Source: Celoporthe dispersa | Taxonomy: Eukaryota; Ascomycota; Sordariomycetes; Diaporthales; Cryphonectriaceae | Direction of reading: 5' to 3' | Assembly: GCA_016584495.1 (NCBI GenBank) | Contig: WAID01000007.1 | Span: 3,210,001 to 3,274,000 of the forward strand | DNA: 64,000 nucleotides | Shown here: positions 21,764-32,701 of the stretch, in pieces | Layout of the letters: every line of letters begins with the position of its first letter | How positions within the stretch are numbered: position 1 is the stretch's first letter | Translations under genes and position numbers: made by a program | Notes under the pieces: generated by a model | The model's input: only the letters and a program-made list of their open reading frames with translations | Told to the model about the DNA's origin: nothing | Databases searched by the model: none

Positions 21764-24589
21764 TCACATGTCAAAGTCTGAAGTACCCACCAGGTCGTCA
21801 TTGGTCCGGACACCGCTCATCCGATTTGACTTCTGGGTGGTAACGTCCTCCAGCTCATCCCAATCGTGCTCCTTGCCCTGGTCGACATCCATCTCATCAT
21901 CCATGACCCTGTCTCGCATGTGCTCGTCCAGCGCGCTCTCATCAACAAAGGTAAAACCTTGGAAATTAGCCTGAACAGAAGGCGAGAGGGGCGTTGATGT
22001 GGCGAAGCCCCTGGCCAGTGCCGCTGCTCGCTCGTTCAGCGATCCGTTTTGGTCGAGAGCGTTGGTGAACTCGGGATCGAAGTAGGAGACGTCTGTGTCG
22101 GACTTGAGGCTCGGCTTGAAAGGGGGTGTGATCAACTTGTTGGACAGCGCGTTCCAATCGATATCGTTGAAAAATGGGTGCCGTTTCAGCTCCTCCGCAT
22201 CGTCGTTGGCGCCCAGGCGGTGCTTTGCATTCCTGTTCAGCAGACCCTTGACGAAGTTTCGGCCCTCGAGAGACAGCGTGTCTCTTGGGAATCGGACCTT
22301 GCCAAATGCAATGTTCTTGTACATCTGCTGCGTGTCTTCGGCGTAGAAGGGGCTCCAGCCACAGCACATCTCGAACACGAGGACGCCCAGGGACCAGAAG
22401 TCGACCATCTTGGTGTAACCTGCCTCGTCCAGCAGCACCTCTGGGGCCAGGTACTCAGTTGTCCCACAGAAGGTGTTGGTGGTGTCGTTCTTGGTCAGGT
22501 TAGCCTTGGACAGGCCGAAGTCGCAGAGCGCGATGTGGCCGTTCGCGTCCAGGAGGATGTTCTCGGGCTTCAGATCCCGATAGACGATGTCGTTCTTGTG
22601 CAGGTGCTCGATGGCGAGGATGAGCTCTGCGATGTAGAACTTGGCGCGCTTCTCGTCGAACCGCCCCTCCTTCTGGAGGTGCCAGAAGAGCTCCCCGCCG
22701 GACATGTAGTCCGTCACGAGGTAGAGGTCAGAAGGTGTCTGGAAGGAGAACTTGAGCCCCACGATGAAGGGCGACTCCGAGGTTGCGGTCCGGACCAGGA
22801 TGTTCCTCTCGCCGACGGTATGAGCCACCTCTTTCTTCTGTACAATGACCTTCTTGGAGAGCACCTTCATGGCATATATGCGCCCGGTGTCCCTCTTTCT
22901 CACTTGGTACACCTGGCCAAAGGTGCCCTTTCCGATCAACCTCAGGATCATGAAGTCTTCGGGGCCGTAGTGTCGCTTCTCGCCCCCCTGGTATAGAGCC
23001 TCAACGTATAGCTCGCCGGTCGGCGCGTTTTCTTCCATGGTGTCGACGTGGCCCTTGAGGCTGAACCAGCCCCGGATGGGATCCTGGCTGTCTGGCCTGC
23101 GTGCCTGGAAGTTGACGTGCCCCAGAAATTCCTCGCCTTTCGCGCCGTGATCGTAAACGGAGATATCAACGAGCATATCCTTATCGACGACATCACTAAT
23201 CTCTTGTGTTAGCTGGTGCGCTTATTTCAAGTGTTTTTTTTTTTTTTTTTTGCCCTTTCCAGGAGCAACGGGCCCAAGACCACTCACAAGACCGCCTCCG
23301 CGTCCCACTTTGGGTTTGTAAAGGACCGCCGGTGAGGCCGGTTGCGGAAGCTGTTGAACTCTCCGATGCTGGTGTTGCTGCTCTGGCGGCTCCTCATGGG
23401 GATGGCCATGGGGGTCCTGCCAGAATCGCTGCCCTGGCGCTGGATCGGAACACCACCCATGGCAACGTTCGGGACGGCGGTCTCCTCGTCCTCCTCGTCC
23501 TTGCGTGGGGCGCCCGAGATCAGCTCGCTCTTCTGGAAGACGACCACGACGTAGGGTGCTCGGCATTTCCGCAGGCCTCTAGCCTCGCTGATCTTGATGG
23601 TGAGCTTGCCCTTGGCGGCTGGCACCTGTGTCGACGCGGAGGAGCCAGAGGGTGTCTGGGTGCCCGTCGCGCTCGCGCTCGCGCTCTCGTTGCTGGTCCT
23701 CCGGTCGTCTTGGCCGTCATTTCGGCTGGGTTGAGCGGTAGACAGTGCTCGAGCAGGTGTGGACTGGCCACTCTTTGAAGCCGCGGCGTTTGTTAGCCCT
23801 TTCAGCCGACGAGCAGAAGCAAGATCATCAGAAGCAGCAACAGCATCCCCCATGACAGAAACGAGGTGCTTGTGGGCTGATGAGTTCTGTGAAGCGGTGC
23901 CTGGGGTTGAGAAGTGACGGGCATGGGCGGTGGACTCCGTGATCCGGGCGGAGGACACCGGCGCGAGCACAGAGGTCCTGCGGCCCGTAAGGCTGGAGGG
24001 GTTGTCTGTGACGCCCATCCTGCAGGAGGCGTTCGGCGGAGCGGCGGCGGCAGAAGAAGCCGCCGCCGCCGCCGCCACCACTCCATGTCTTGCCCCCTCG
24101 CCACCACTCTCACCCACTTTGGCACCGCGCAGCGAGGAGCGTGACGACGCAGGCGGGGTAGGGTATGGGTGAATCTCGCCTCCCGCTGGCTCGGGAGGCG
24201 GCTTATCTTCTGGAAGGACCCCCACCCTCTCATGAGGGGAGGAGAGGTGGGCCTTGTTCTTCAGACGACTTGCGGGAGGCGGGCTCGGGGGGGCTGACAG
24301 GTACATCTGACGAAGAAGAAGGAGGAGTAGGGGACGGCATCTGCTCCTGTTCCCGGCGAGACTGGGCCGCAGCTCCCGGAGCCGCAGAAAAGGTGCCTGA
24401 CCACAAACGCTGAAAAGAGCTTGGACGAACCTGGCCGAAGTAGCTCATGATGCCGGGCAGCCTCTTGTCCTGAGGGTCAGGCTCCGGGGTAGCGAAGCCG
24501 GACCGAGGGGTGTCGTTTCCGATCTGATCTGCGGAGTCGTCGTTCTCTGCCGTGGCAGACCTGCTGCTCTGGTTAACTTGATTGGCCAT
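21764..24589 (-). CDS. SCH9: Sch9-type AGC kinase with C2 domain
   Basis: TORC1 effector kinase controlling growth, nutrient response and stress. Minus-strand exons: first part from the ATG at 24589 down to 23288, then 23195-21764. The intron 23287-23196 joins NPKWDAEAVF|DVVDKDMLVDISVYD inside the C2 domain (starting GKLTIKISEARGL). The kinase domain has GKGTFGQVYQV, YAMKVLSKK, YRDLKPENILL, LCDFGLSKA and activation loop TFCGTTEYLAPE; the C-tail has STPLSPSV and hydrophobic motif FQGFTF. The N-terminal reading frame changes between PPSSSSDVPVSPPE and VGVLPEDKPPPEPAGGE. Exon lengths sum to one base too many, so there is either an unrecognised intron of length 3n+1 or an extra base, perhaps in the G7 run at 24287-24293. 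Expected length about 910 aa. A distal first exon at 27253-27168 may replace the N-terminus. Confidence 0.92.
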
Positions 24590-25088
24590 GACGGCGGCGA
24601 CGGCGACGACGACGACGACGACAACAGCAACAGCAACAGACTCTAGCGCGCAGGCAGTGGACGGTGGAAGAGGAGGGCCAAGGTAGAGAGGGGGCGGCAG
24701 AAGTCGGAAGACAACATGGACACTTGGGTTGAAAGCTTGTGATGACGATTTTCGTGCGGAATCGGGTCGGGGTTTAAACGATGGGAAATAAATGGGGCAA
24801 AAAAAATTGCTAAGCAATTGAGGGGGTGAAGGTGAGGGTCTATGACATCGAGGTGCTGAATTGGGGAAACTTGAGGGTTTAGGGGAGAGACCGCCTGTTT
24901 GCTGGGATGGATGCGCTTTTACTCTCTGGCCGGCGCAGGGGGGGGGGAGGGGACCGGGGGATTCTGGAAAAGGGAAAGAAGACGAAGGGACAGGAAAGAA
25001 GGAAGAAAAAAAAAGGAAAAAAACCAGAAAGGCCAAAAAGGAAAAGAAAAAAAAAAAGGACGGGGAAATAAAGAGAGAGAAAAGGGCC

Positions 25089-25119
<31 letters not shown>

Positions 25120-27167
25120 GGCTCACTGGAGATTGGCCAAGGGCTGGATTGCAGGATATTCAATGCAAAACGTGGTCTGCAACAAGAGCAGAGCAGAGCA
25201 GGTTAGCCAGGGCGCCAGTCACAAGCCTGACATCTGAAATTTCTTTCGAGGCTGTTCCTAGTCCCATTCCCTCCCGCCGCGCAGAGACTAGTAGCATCCT
25301 TGATGCTGAAGCCTGTGTGGTCTGGTTTTCGATTCGATGGCAGTTGGGAAATTTACATGTGGGGATGGCGAGAGCGAGGAGGACTCTGCCGGATCTGCCT
25401 GGCAGGACATGACAGGGCAGAAAGGGGAGGGGCGTGAACGCAGCAGGAAATTGAAATAAGCGCCAGCCAGTCCAGGCGAGTCATTTTTTTGGGTCAAGCT
25501 CATCGTCGCTGGGCCAGTGCAGGGAGCCCAGGACAGACGACAACAACCCAAGAAAAAAAAAGAAGAAAAAAAAAAAGGGTGTGTGCACTGCTGCCATGAC
25601 GAGTTTAGGGTCCATTGGGCTGCCTCAGGGCCTAGCTGCAAGGCAGTGTACAGTGTGCAGTGCAGGTGCAGGTGCAAGTGCAGTGTTCACCAACAAGCCA
25701 AGTCAAGAAAAAAAACATGGGACTCTGCCGATCAGTAGTACCCGTCGTCACAGACACACACACCAGTAGTGAGTGCAGGGCAAAGGTGGATAGGTGCAGC
25801 ACCCAGCGCGAGCCCGAGCGTTTTCCCTTGCGCAGGTTGTGCTTCGGTAAGCCCGTTAGGTGCAGGCTTGTGCAGATAAGACAGGACAGGCTGAGCCGTC
25901 GTCCCCCCAAAGGATAATGATACCAAGTACAGGTGCCGATGGACAAGACAGGTCACGCCGGGTCTATCAAGAACGAGAAGAGAGAGAGAGAGAGAGAGAA
26001 AAAGAGGCCAACTAGGCGCGGCAGCCGGGACGACCGGGCGGTTATGACAGGAAGTCTGAGACAGCGACCCTAGGCCGAGTCAGACAGGATATGTGCAAGC
26101 CTGGCGAGTCGCAGGGTATGCGTGTGTGTAGTATAGTGTCACGTCCACGAATCGAATGGACTTGGGATGCCTCGACTCGTGACATGGTTTCTCGTCGGGC
26201 AGACACCGGGAGGGAAGGACGGAGGTAGGGACGGGTGGATGGATGGAGCAGGGCTGGCTGGCTGCTGTAACCTGACCCGTTATCGAGAGGGCGCCCTCCC
26301 AGATGACGTTCAGTGGTCCGCAGCTGTGGGCGCATTGACTGGCACTGTCTGTGCTGCGCAGTGGTGAGGAAGGGGGGGGGGGTGGACGGCCAGGAAGGAG
26401 GAGAAAAACCCCACGCGGGCAAGGCTGCTCTTTGGGGGTCGCAGTAAAGACAAGCAGGATTGCCCGAACAGGCGAAGCCGGCGGTGACCTGCTGGCAATC
26501 CCCGCCGCGGGTTGCCTGATGGCTGGTGACCGTACCACACAACAAGTCGGTCGTCTGGGCTGGGCTGGGCTGGCGGCGGGCGCCGTCTGCGCTGCGAGCT
26601 GCGAGAAGGGTCCCCGAGATCCTCACGCGAAGCAGGCTCCACCAGCGACCAGCTACCAGCGTGCCAGGAGGCCTTTGTTGCTGTAGCTGATCGTCGCGCA
26701 GTGGGTACGCTCGAGCTGTCAGTGCCAGGCGATGGCCCCGACCAGGTTTTTTTTTTTTTTTTTTTTTTAAAAATTGGCCTGTCTCGCGGGCATCTGTGCT
26801 TGTTTGTGGAGGGCCAGCCAGCCTGCTCAGGCTCACTGGACGCAGCAGCGGCACGCCTTATAAAACGTTGACCAGAAGCGAGGACAGACCCGAGGACGAA
26901 GGGTCCCACAGGGTTGTCATGTAAATAAAGGGTGATGTGCCCCATCCACCACAAGCTTTGCACCAAAGGGAAAAAAAGAACAAGAAGAAAAAAAGAGGTA
27001 GGGCATAGAGTGAGGAGATCCGCACAAAGCGCTCGCGATAGGCGGTGATAGTGATGGTAATTGTGTTGCGGGGTGTGGGTGTGTGTGTGTGTGTGTGTGT
27101 GGAAGCGGGAGCGGAAACAACGGATCATCTGGTTGAGGAGAGTTTCGGCGAGGAATAAGACGCTTAC
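24590..27167. other. Long leader/promoter region of SCH9, possible 2.6-kb intron
   Basis: Low-complexity rich: (GAC)n near 24594-24625, CT tract near 25090-25120, (GA)n near 25980-26000, T22 near 26747-26768 and (GT)n near 27077-27102. No convincing coding segment was seen on either strand. If the distal exon at 27253-27168 is spliced to the SCH9 body, most of this stretch is intron. Confidence 0.45.
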
Positions 27168-27253
27168 CTGTACATCATCTTCTGGGTTGCCCTCCTCAGC
27201 AGGTCGAAACCACCACCGCCGGGAGCAGGCTCTGAGGGGTTGTTGCTCGACAT
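27168..27253 (-). other. Candidate distal first coding exon of SCH9
   Basis: On the minus strand an ATG at 27253 opens 28 codons with protein-like composition (MSSNNPSEPAPGGGG followed by FDLLRRATQKMMY). It runs into a perfect AG|GTAAGC donor at 27167, where the unspliced frame stops two codons later. It ends in phase 2. The SCH9 N-terminal frame offers two phase-compatible acceptors (AG at 24565-24564 and 24562-24561), giving ...MMYS/R followed by SATAENDD. The implied intron of about 2.6 kb is very long for a fungus. Alternatively this is a 29-aa upstream ORF or the start of another gene whose next exon I cannot find. Confidence 0.4.
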
Positions 27254-27787
27254 GGCAGCGGTCTCTCGTGTGGCATAAACGGTGAGCTGTTGGTCGTCTC
27301 GTCGAGCCGGGTTGCCAGTCGGTGATGGATGGGGTCGAGGACGGAGTCGCAGATGGGTCGAGAGTGAGGATGGGGAGGGGGGTGGAAATCCGATGACGAA
27401 GATCAGAGGAGGGTGGATGCGGAGGTCTGGGAAACCTGAGGCCGGATCCAGGTTTTTCTGGGTCTTGGTCTGGGTCTTGGTCTCTCGGGCACTGGGTCTG
27501 TCTGGGTCTGGGTTTATTGGGATATTTGTAGTAGCAGTAGCGGTAGTGGTAGCAGTAGGCTATGTATTGTGTGTCGCCGCCTGCCCTTTCAGCTGCCGTT
27601 CACCCGCCTCCTTAGCGTATCGCAAGAGGGGGGGGAACGTCAGGCAGGGTCGGGTCGTGTCGAGGCGACTGTGGAGTCGGGATATCGCGAGTTGAGGATG
27701 GACAAATGATGTCGGGGGAGTCGAGGAGGGAAAAAGATAAAAAGAAGAGGAGAAGCCAGGCTGGCATGGGCAGGGCTGTGCTCAGTT

Positions 27788-27805
27788 GGGTTGGGCTGGG
27801 TTGGG
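27788..27805 (+). other. Perfect G-quadruplex motif
   Basis: Four GGG runs separated by 2-nt loops (GGGTTGGGCTGGGTTGGG) on the plus strand, about 540 bp upstream of the candidate distal SCH9 exon. Seen directly; regulatory effect is inference. Confidence 0.6.
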
Positions 27806-30679
27806 CTGTATGTAAGGCCCACGGGCGGCGCGCGTTTGTATGTTATGTAGCGATGTACGTATTGCGCAGTCAGGCCAAGGTCGGGCTGAGGTGAGAAGGA
27901 GACGAGAGGGAGAGACAAAAGGTCGGTGAGATGATGTATCGTAATCTGGTAATCCGTGGTTGGAGGGCTGAAAAGGTGACGGTGGCGAAGGAGGAGACGA
28001 GTGATGGCGATACGGAGTAGGTCTAGACGGGCGCTGGCCCAGGTACTGCAAGGTGCAGTGCTGTGGTGCTGCAGTGCGTGCGTAGTGCTGCGATCTGATA
28101 GTTCGCAGGGCGAGAGCACAGCAGTGCGCGGGCGGGCGCGGTGGTGCAAGTGGATTTTTTCTTCTTCTTTTTTTCCTCTTTCCCATTACTGTTTCTTCTT
28201 CTTCTTCTCCCGCCCACGGCAGCTGGTACTGGGGTACTGAGCCAGTGTAGGCAGCGCCCTGTCCAGAATGAGCAGGGCGGAGGTAGCTGCTACCATGGCA
28301 GCACTGCTGCGTATGTGCTGGGGTACCTAGCCACCGTCACTAGTCAGAGCACGAAGAGGGGGGCCTGGGCGGTGGGGCCCACAGCTTTACGGCGGGTCGT
28401 TCCTGTCGTGTGGGTGGCCTGTTGCCCCAAGATCGAATGTCTCGGAAGATCGCCTAGGGGGGGAGGGGGGAGGAGGAGGAGGAGGGCAGTGACTTGTACC
28501 ATGTACTGTAGTATATATTATCATGGAGATGATGAGGGCCTCGCTTCTTGGATGGATGGGGACGACAACCTGCCGGGCTTTGGGCTGCCTGTAAGTACGC
28601 GGGGAAGATGAGCCAGAGAAAGAGTCCCTCACCCTTCTCACGTCATCATCCCTGCCGCCTGCCTTCTTCTTTCCGCCTTCCGTCGTTCCCAGACGATGTT
28701 CCTTTCCTCCCGATTGAGAGGAGACGAGAAGAAAACAGAAGAAGAAACATGAGAGAAAGAAAAAAACACATATGACCGGCACACCTCATCTTCAAGGCAC
28801 AGGAAAGCCCCCAAGGCTGACGTTGTGACCATACCATTTCTCGCTAAAGGCAGTTCGCAGTACAGAATATGCGGCCCCGATGACTACCACACCACCCCCA
28901 GGACCACCAAGACCCTGCACGCTGGAATGGGATCTGCCGTGCGTCTCGACGGTTCTATTTTTGACCACGGTTCCAGACAAGAGAGACAGGAGAGAGAAGC
29001 AGGTATTCGACCCGCGCACCCTGTACTGTGGTACATCCCGTACAGGATCCTCAGCTTGCAGCCCGTGCCTGCATCCGTCTACGACACAGGTCCAATCCTG
29101 TAGCCGACCACTGGCACCTCAGCTGCATGGACAAGCCACACCCGTCACATCCCGGGCCCGTGAACTCAGAGGAATGTGCATAGGGCAAAGCTCGGTTCTC
29201 ACCACACCGGCCCTGGATCCCTGGGCATGCTGTTGTACAGACAAGCCCCGCGCGCGACCAGTCAAGTCGTCTGCCCTTGCGATCCCTCCTTGGAAGTCCA
29301 CGGTTCTCCTGCCTGCCCCTGGCGTGCTCTTGGCCGGCTTCTCTCTCTCTCTCTCTCTGAGAGGGAGAACTCCAGCAGGACGCCACGACCGAGGGACTCG
29401 AGGTAGCACAGGCCAGACCGCTCATCCGGCAGCTCCATTCAGCTCATGGTCAGCTCCTCGTCATGATTGTCGAGGATGATGACTCTCGGCGACCCCATGT
29501 AGCATCCTCCCTCCCTGCAGATTTATACCACCACGACTAGCGTGCGTTCGAACATCCTTCTGGAAAAGATCGCGAGCACACCCTCCCCCACACTTCAACC
29601 GCTGGCCTCAGCAGCCACACTATGTACTATGAAAGGTTCTATTAACAAGGATACTAGGGCCATCATCTAAGGTACAGACAGAGACGAACCTTTGTGACCA
29701 GGTTTCGAGGGTGTGTGATGGGACTAGCTACATTTCGATGGGCAAGTAGTCGCTAGGAAAGCGCCCCCCCCCTTTTTTTTTTCTTCTCTTCTTTATTCTC
29801 CCCCTCCTCTCTCCTTTATTACTATTTTCCATCCGTGTCCCTCGGCAATCTGATCCCACATGCTTTTCTTCCGCTGAAAGAGAAAGAAATGCCATTTTTA
29901 TATAAAACAATGCTAATAATTTAGGTCCTTTCGAAGTATGTCCGATCAAGCAGCCAGAAATCATCTGTGCCGTCAGGTATCTGACACTGACGCTGCGCAG
30001 CTGATCTGGTTCTCGTGCTATCCGCCAAGTTGTTGACATGTCTATGCATGTTGAGTATTGGCCACAGAAAAAAAAGAAGAAACGGGTCATTTTGGCGGGT
30101 TGCGTAGAGGCTCATAACTTCTACTACCAGTGACATCTGACTCGTTTTGGCTCTCAGAGTCGCCTCGAATGCTCACATAAACGGCCAACCTGCCCTCCTT
30201 GGGCAACTACATTTGAGTAGGGCGAGGTGAGGGACAATGCTTTACATGACAACGGTTTGTCGCACGCCAGCTTCTATCATCCACGGCGATCTATATCGAT
30301 CATGCGGAGCAGCCACCAGATCAGTCATCCCAGCTTGGATCCTACGTATTATGATGGTCACCGCAGTGAGGGGGAAACCAGGCCACCCTACGACGCTGGT
30401 CATGGGGCTCGCCTTGGCACTGTCGACTCTCCGCATGCACGTTGCGCCCGACCAAGCAGCGCCGTGCTTGGCATCCGTCTGGGGAAACCTCCCGGCATGA
30501 ACCGAAATTTCCGATTCGGTGATGTGTTAATCTTCTGGCAGGTGGTTCCTGGGTAAGTCCCCTGCGAGACGGGTTAAGAGAGGGACGGGTCCCGCGGGAG
30601 GACCTCATGTGAGGCCAGGCGGCTGGAAGGGTGACACTGGCTGGGACGCGTTGGGGTCATGGCGGACGAGGTTCAACTG

Positions 30680-30685
30680 TATAAA
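30680..30685 (+). promoter_or_regulatory. TATA box of the FAD oxidoreductase gene
   Basis: TATAAA 96 bp upstream of the ATG at 30781, within the leader of a signal-peptide-bearing gene. Confidence 0.5.
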
Positions 30686-30780
30686 GCGTGGAAGGAATGC
30701 CCGGCCAGCGGGGAAGAGGGAGGATCAAGTCTGCCTCGGTCTCATGAGATGCGCCTGCTCGTCTTGTCTCCAGCAGCAGG

Positions 30781-32701
30781 ATGAAGTGTCTTAGCCATGC
30801 CGCCATCGCGGCGCTTTCTCTGGTCAGCGCCGCCCAGGCCTTCGAGTACTACTCCTTCGACGGCGTAGGCTTTCCGACATGCTACAATGTCACGGTGGTT
30901 CACAATGCTACAAGTGTAGATGAGAGTACGCTATAACCCCCTGGTCTCCCCCAGCCGAGAAAGAAAGAGAGAAATACAAAGACGAAAAAAAAAAAACCAA
31001 TACTGACACGGGCGGCCCTATAAGTGGTCTCCATCGTCCAGGCTGCGGCCGCCAACGGTACCAACATCCGCGCCACTGGTAAAGGTCACATGTGGTATGA
31101 CACGATGTGTGCCGACGTGCCTACCGAGATCATCCGGACAGAGCTCGTAAACAACATCACCGACTTCAACCTGACCGAGGGCGCCGACTCTGGCACGGTG
31201 GTCGTGGAGGGCGGCGTGACGTTCTTTCAGCTCGCAGACTACCTCCACGAGAGGGGTGCCAACATCGGCACCGGCCTCGTCAACTGGAACATCAGCCTCG
31301 GCGGCAGCGTGGCGATGGGTGCTCACCGAACCTCGCTGGGGTCGGATGCCGTGGTCGTGGGTGGCGTGCTGGAGATGGACATCATCGACGGCTCGGGCAA
31401 CGTTCGCACCGTGGTCAAGGATGAAAGCAGTGATGAGTGGCTTGCCGCATCGACCTCCCTGGGCTTGTTGGGTATCATCGCGAGGCTGAAGATGAAGATC
31501 TACCCCGAGACCGTGCTATATGCGAACCAGGTGACGTAAGCCACCCCCAGCCTCACTGTCTCAGGTGGAGGCGGCTACTGACCAAGAGAAGGCTTGACGA
31601 AGATGACGTGTTAAACGGCGATATCTACGGCATGATCTCCCCGTACATAACGGCCAACTTCTGGGTAGGTGACCCGTCTCGCTTGGAGGTCCCGAGGAGG
31701 GGGAGGTGACGTGATGAGGGTTCCTCCCAACAATTTGTTTCGCAGCCAAAGACCACCACGATACTGACTTCTACCAGTGGTGGCCCTTCAAGCGCAAGTT
31801 TCACTACCGCACCTACGGCGAGGTGGCCGAGGGCACGGTCAATCAGCTGGGCGTGCAGTCGACCTTCTCCATCACACACGCCGAGGCCGACACCGCGCTG
31901 GCCCTCCTCAACTCCGGGAAGTACCTCGAGACGTCCAACTGGCTGGCCGAGGACATCTTCTTCGACATCTGGTCCAGCCCCAACTTCCACACCTCGGACA
32001 CAGACGAGACGCTCACCGAATGGCCCGTCACGGGATACAACTACGACGTGTTGATCGGCGGGTTGTGGCCGGGCCAGCAGACGGAGTGGGAGGACGACCT
32101 GCACGGGTACACCATGGAGCTGGCGTTTCCCGTCACCATGGCCAACGACATGCTGAAGAGGGTGCGTGAGCTGTTTGACGCGCAGTACACAGAGCACCTG
32201 ATCAACATGACCTCGACTTACCGAAGCGGCATCAACATCAAGTTCGGGCGGCCCAACTACGACTTCCTGGGCCAGGTCACGTATAACACCTCTGACGGCG
32301 CGGACTGGACCAACGGCACCATCATGTTCGACTTCCCCACCTTCTGGCCGACCGTCGGCGATCACCTGCGGTTCAACGAGCCGTTCTGTACGTCGTTCCC
32401 TCCCGAAGAAGCCAGGCTGTGCAGTGCTAACCCCATATGATAGACGCCAACCTGTCAACGACTCTCATCAACGAATTTCCGTGCAGGCCGCACTGGACCA
32501 AGAACACCCGAGACATCTTCACCCAGGCGCTCAAGAACCTAGATCAAGATGTGAGTCTGCTGCCTTTGATGATGTGGTAGGGCTATATCTTTGCTGACAC
32601 AAGAACCACAGAACATCGCTCGGTTCAAGGCGGTCAGGGAAGACTACGATCCCAACGGTATCTACAGGAGCGTCGTCGGGGAGATCATCGGGGTGTACTA
32701 A
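30781..32701 (+). CDS. Secreted FAD-linked oxidoreductase (aldonolactone-oxidase-like)
   Basis: Six exons: 30781-30925, 31025-31535, 31592-31664, 31778-32387, 32444-32550 and 32612-32701; sum 1536 nt, 511 aa, all phases match. A signal peptide (MKCLSHAAIAALSLVSAAQA) indicates secretion, and several N-glycosylation sequons follow. The N-terminal half is a PCMH-type FAD-binding domain (IRATGKGHMW, VVVEGGVTFFQLADYL, NISLGGSVAMGAHRTSLGS). The C-terminal half resembles the ALO domain of sugar-1,4-lactone oxidases, with a C-terminal RPHWTKNTRDIF in the position of the family's HW-x-K signature. The secretion signal and the GAHRTSLG variant of the usual GTGTHGSS motif differ from classical mitochondrial D-arabinono-lactone oxidase, so the substrate is unknown. 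Confidence 0.85.

Larger units (their letters stand above)
27254..30780. other. Gene-poor spacer upstream of the FAD oxidoreductase
   Basis: 3.5 kb with GGGTCT-like short repeats (27460-27515), a G-quadruplex motif (27788-27805), (CTT)n near 28155-28210, and a CT tract near 29341-29358. Small ORFs here are low-complexity. No gene supported. Confidence 0.5.

Noticed and set aside
22049..22996. 315-codon plus-strand frame opposite SCH9
   Set aside because: Same effect: it mirrors the SCH9 kinase domain and ends with it.
24590..25126. Upstream extension of the SCH9 N-terminal frame
   Set aside because: Open but composed of Phe/Ser/Arg-Glu runs from CT and T tracts, with a poly-Val stretch before MANQVNQ. 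More likely leader or intron.
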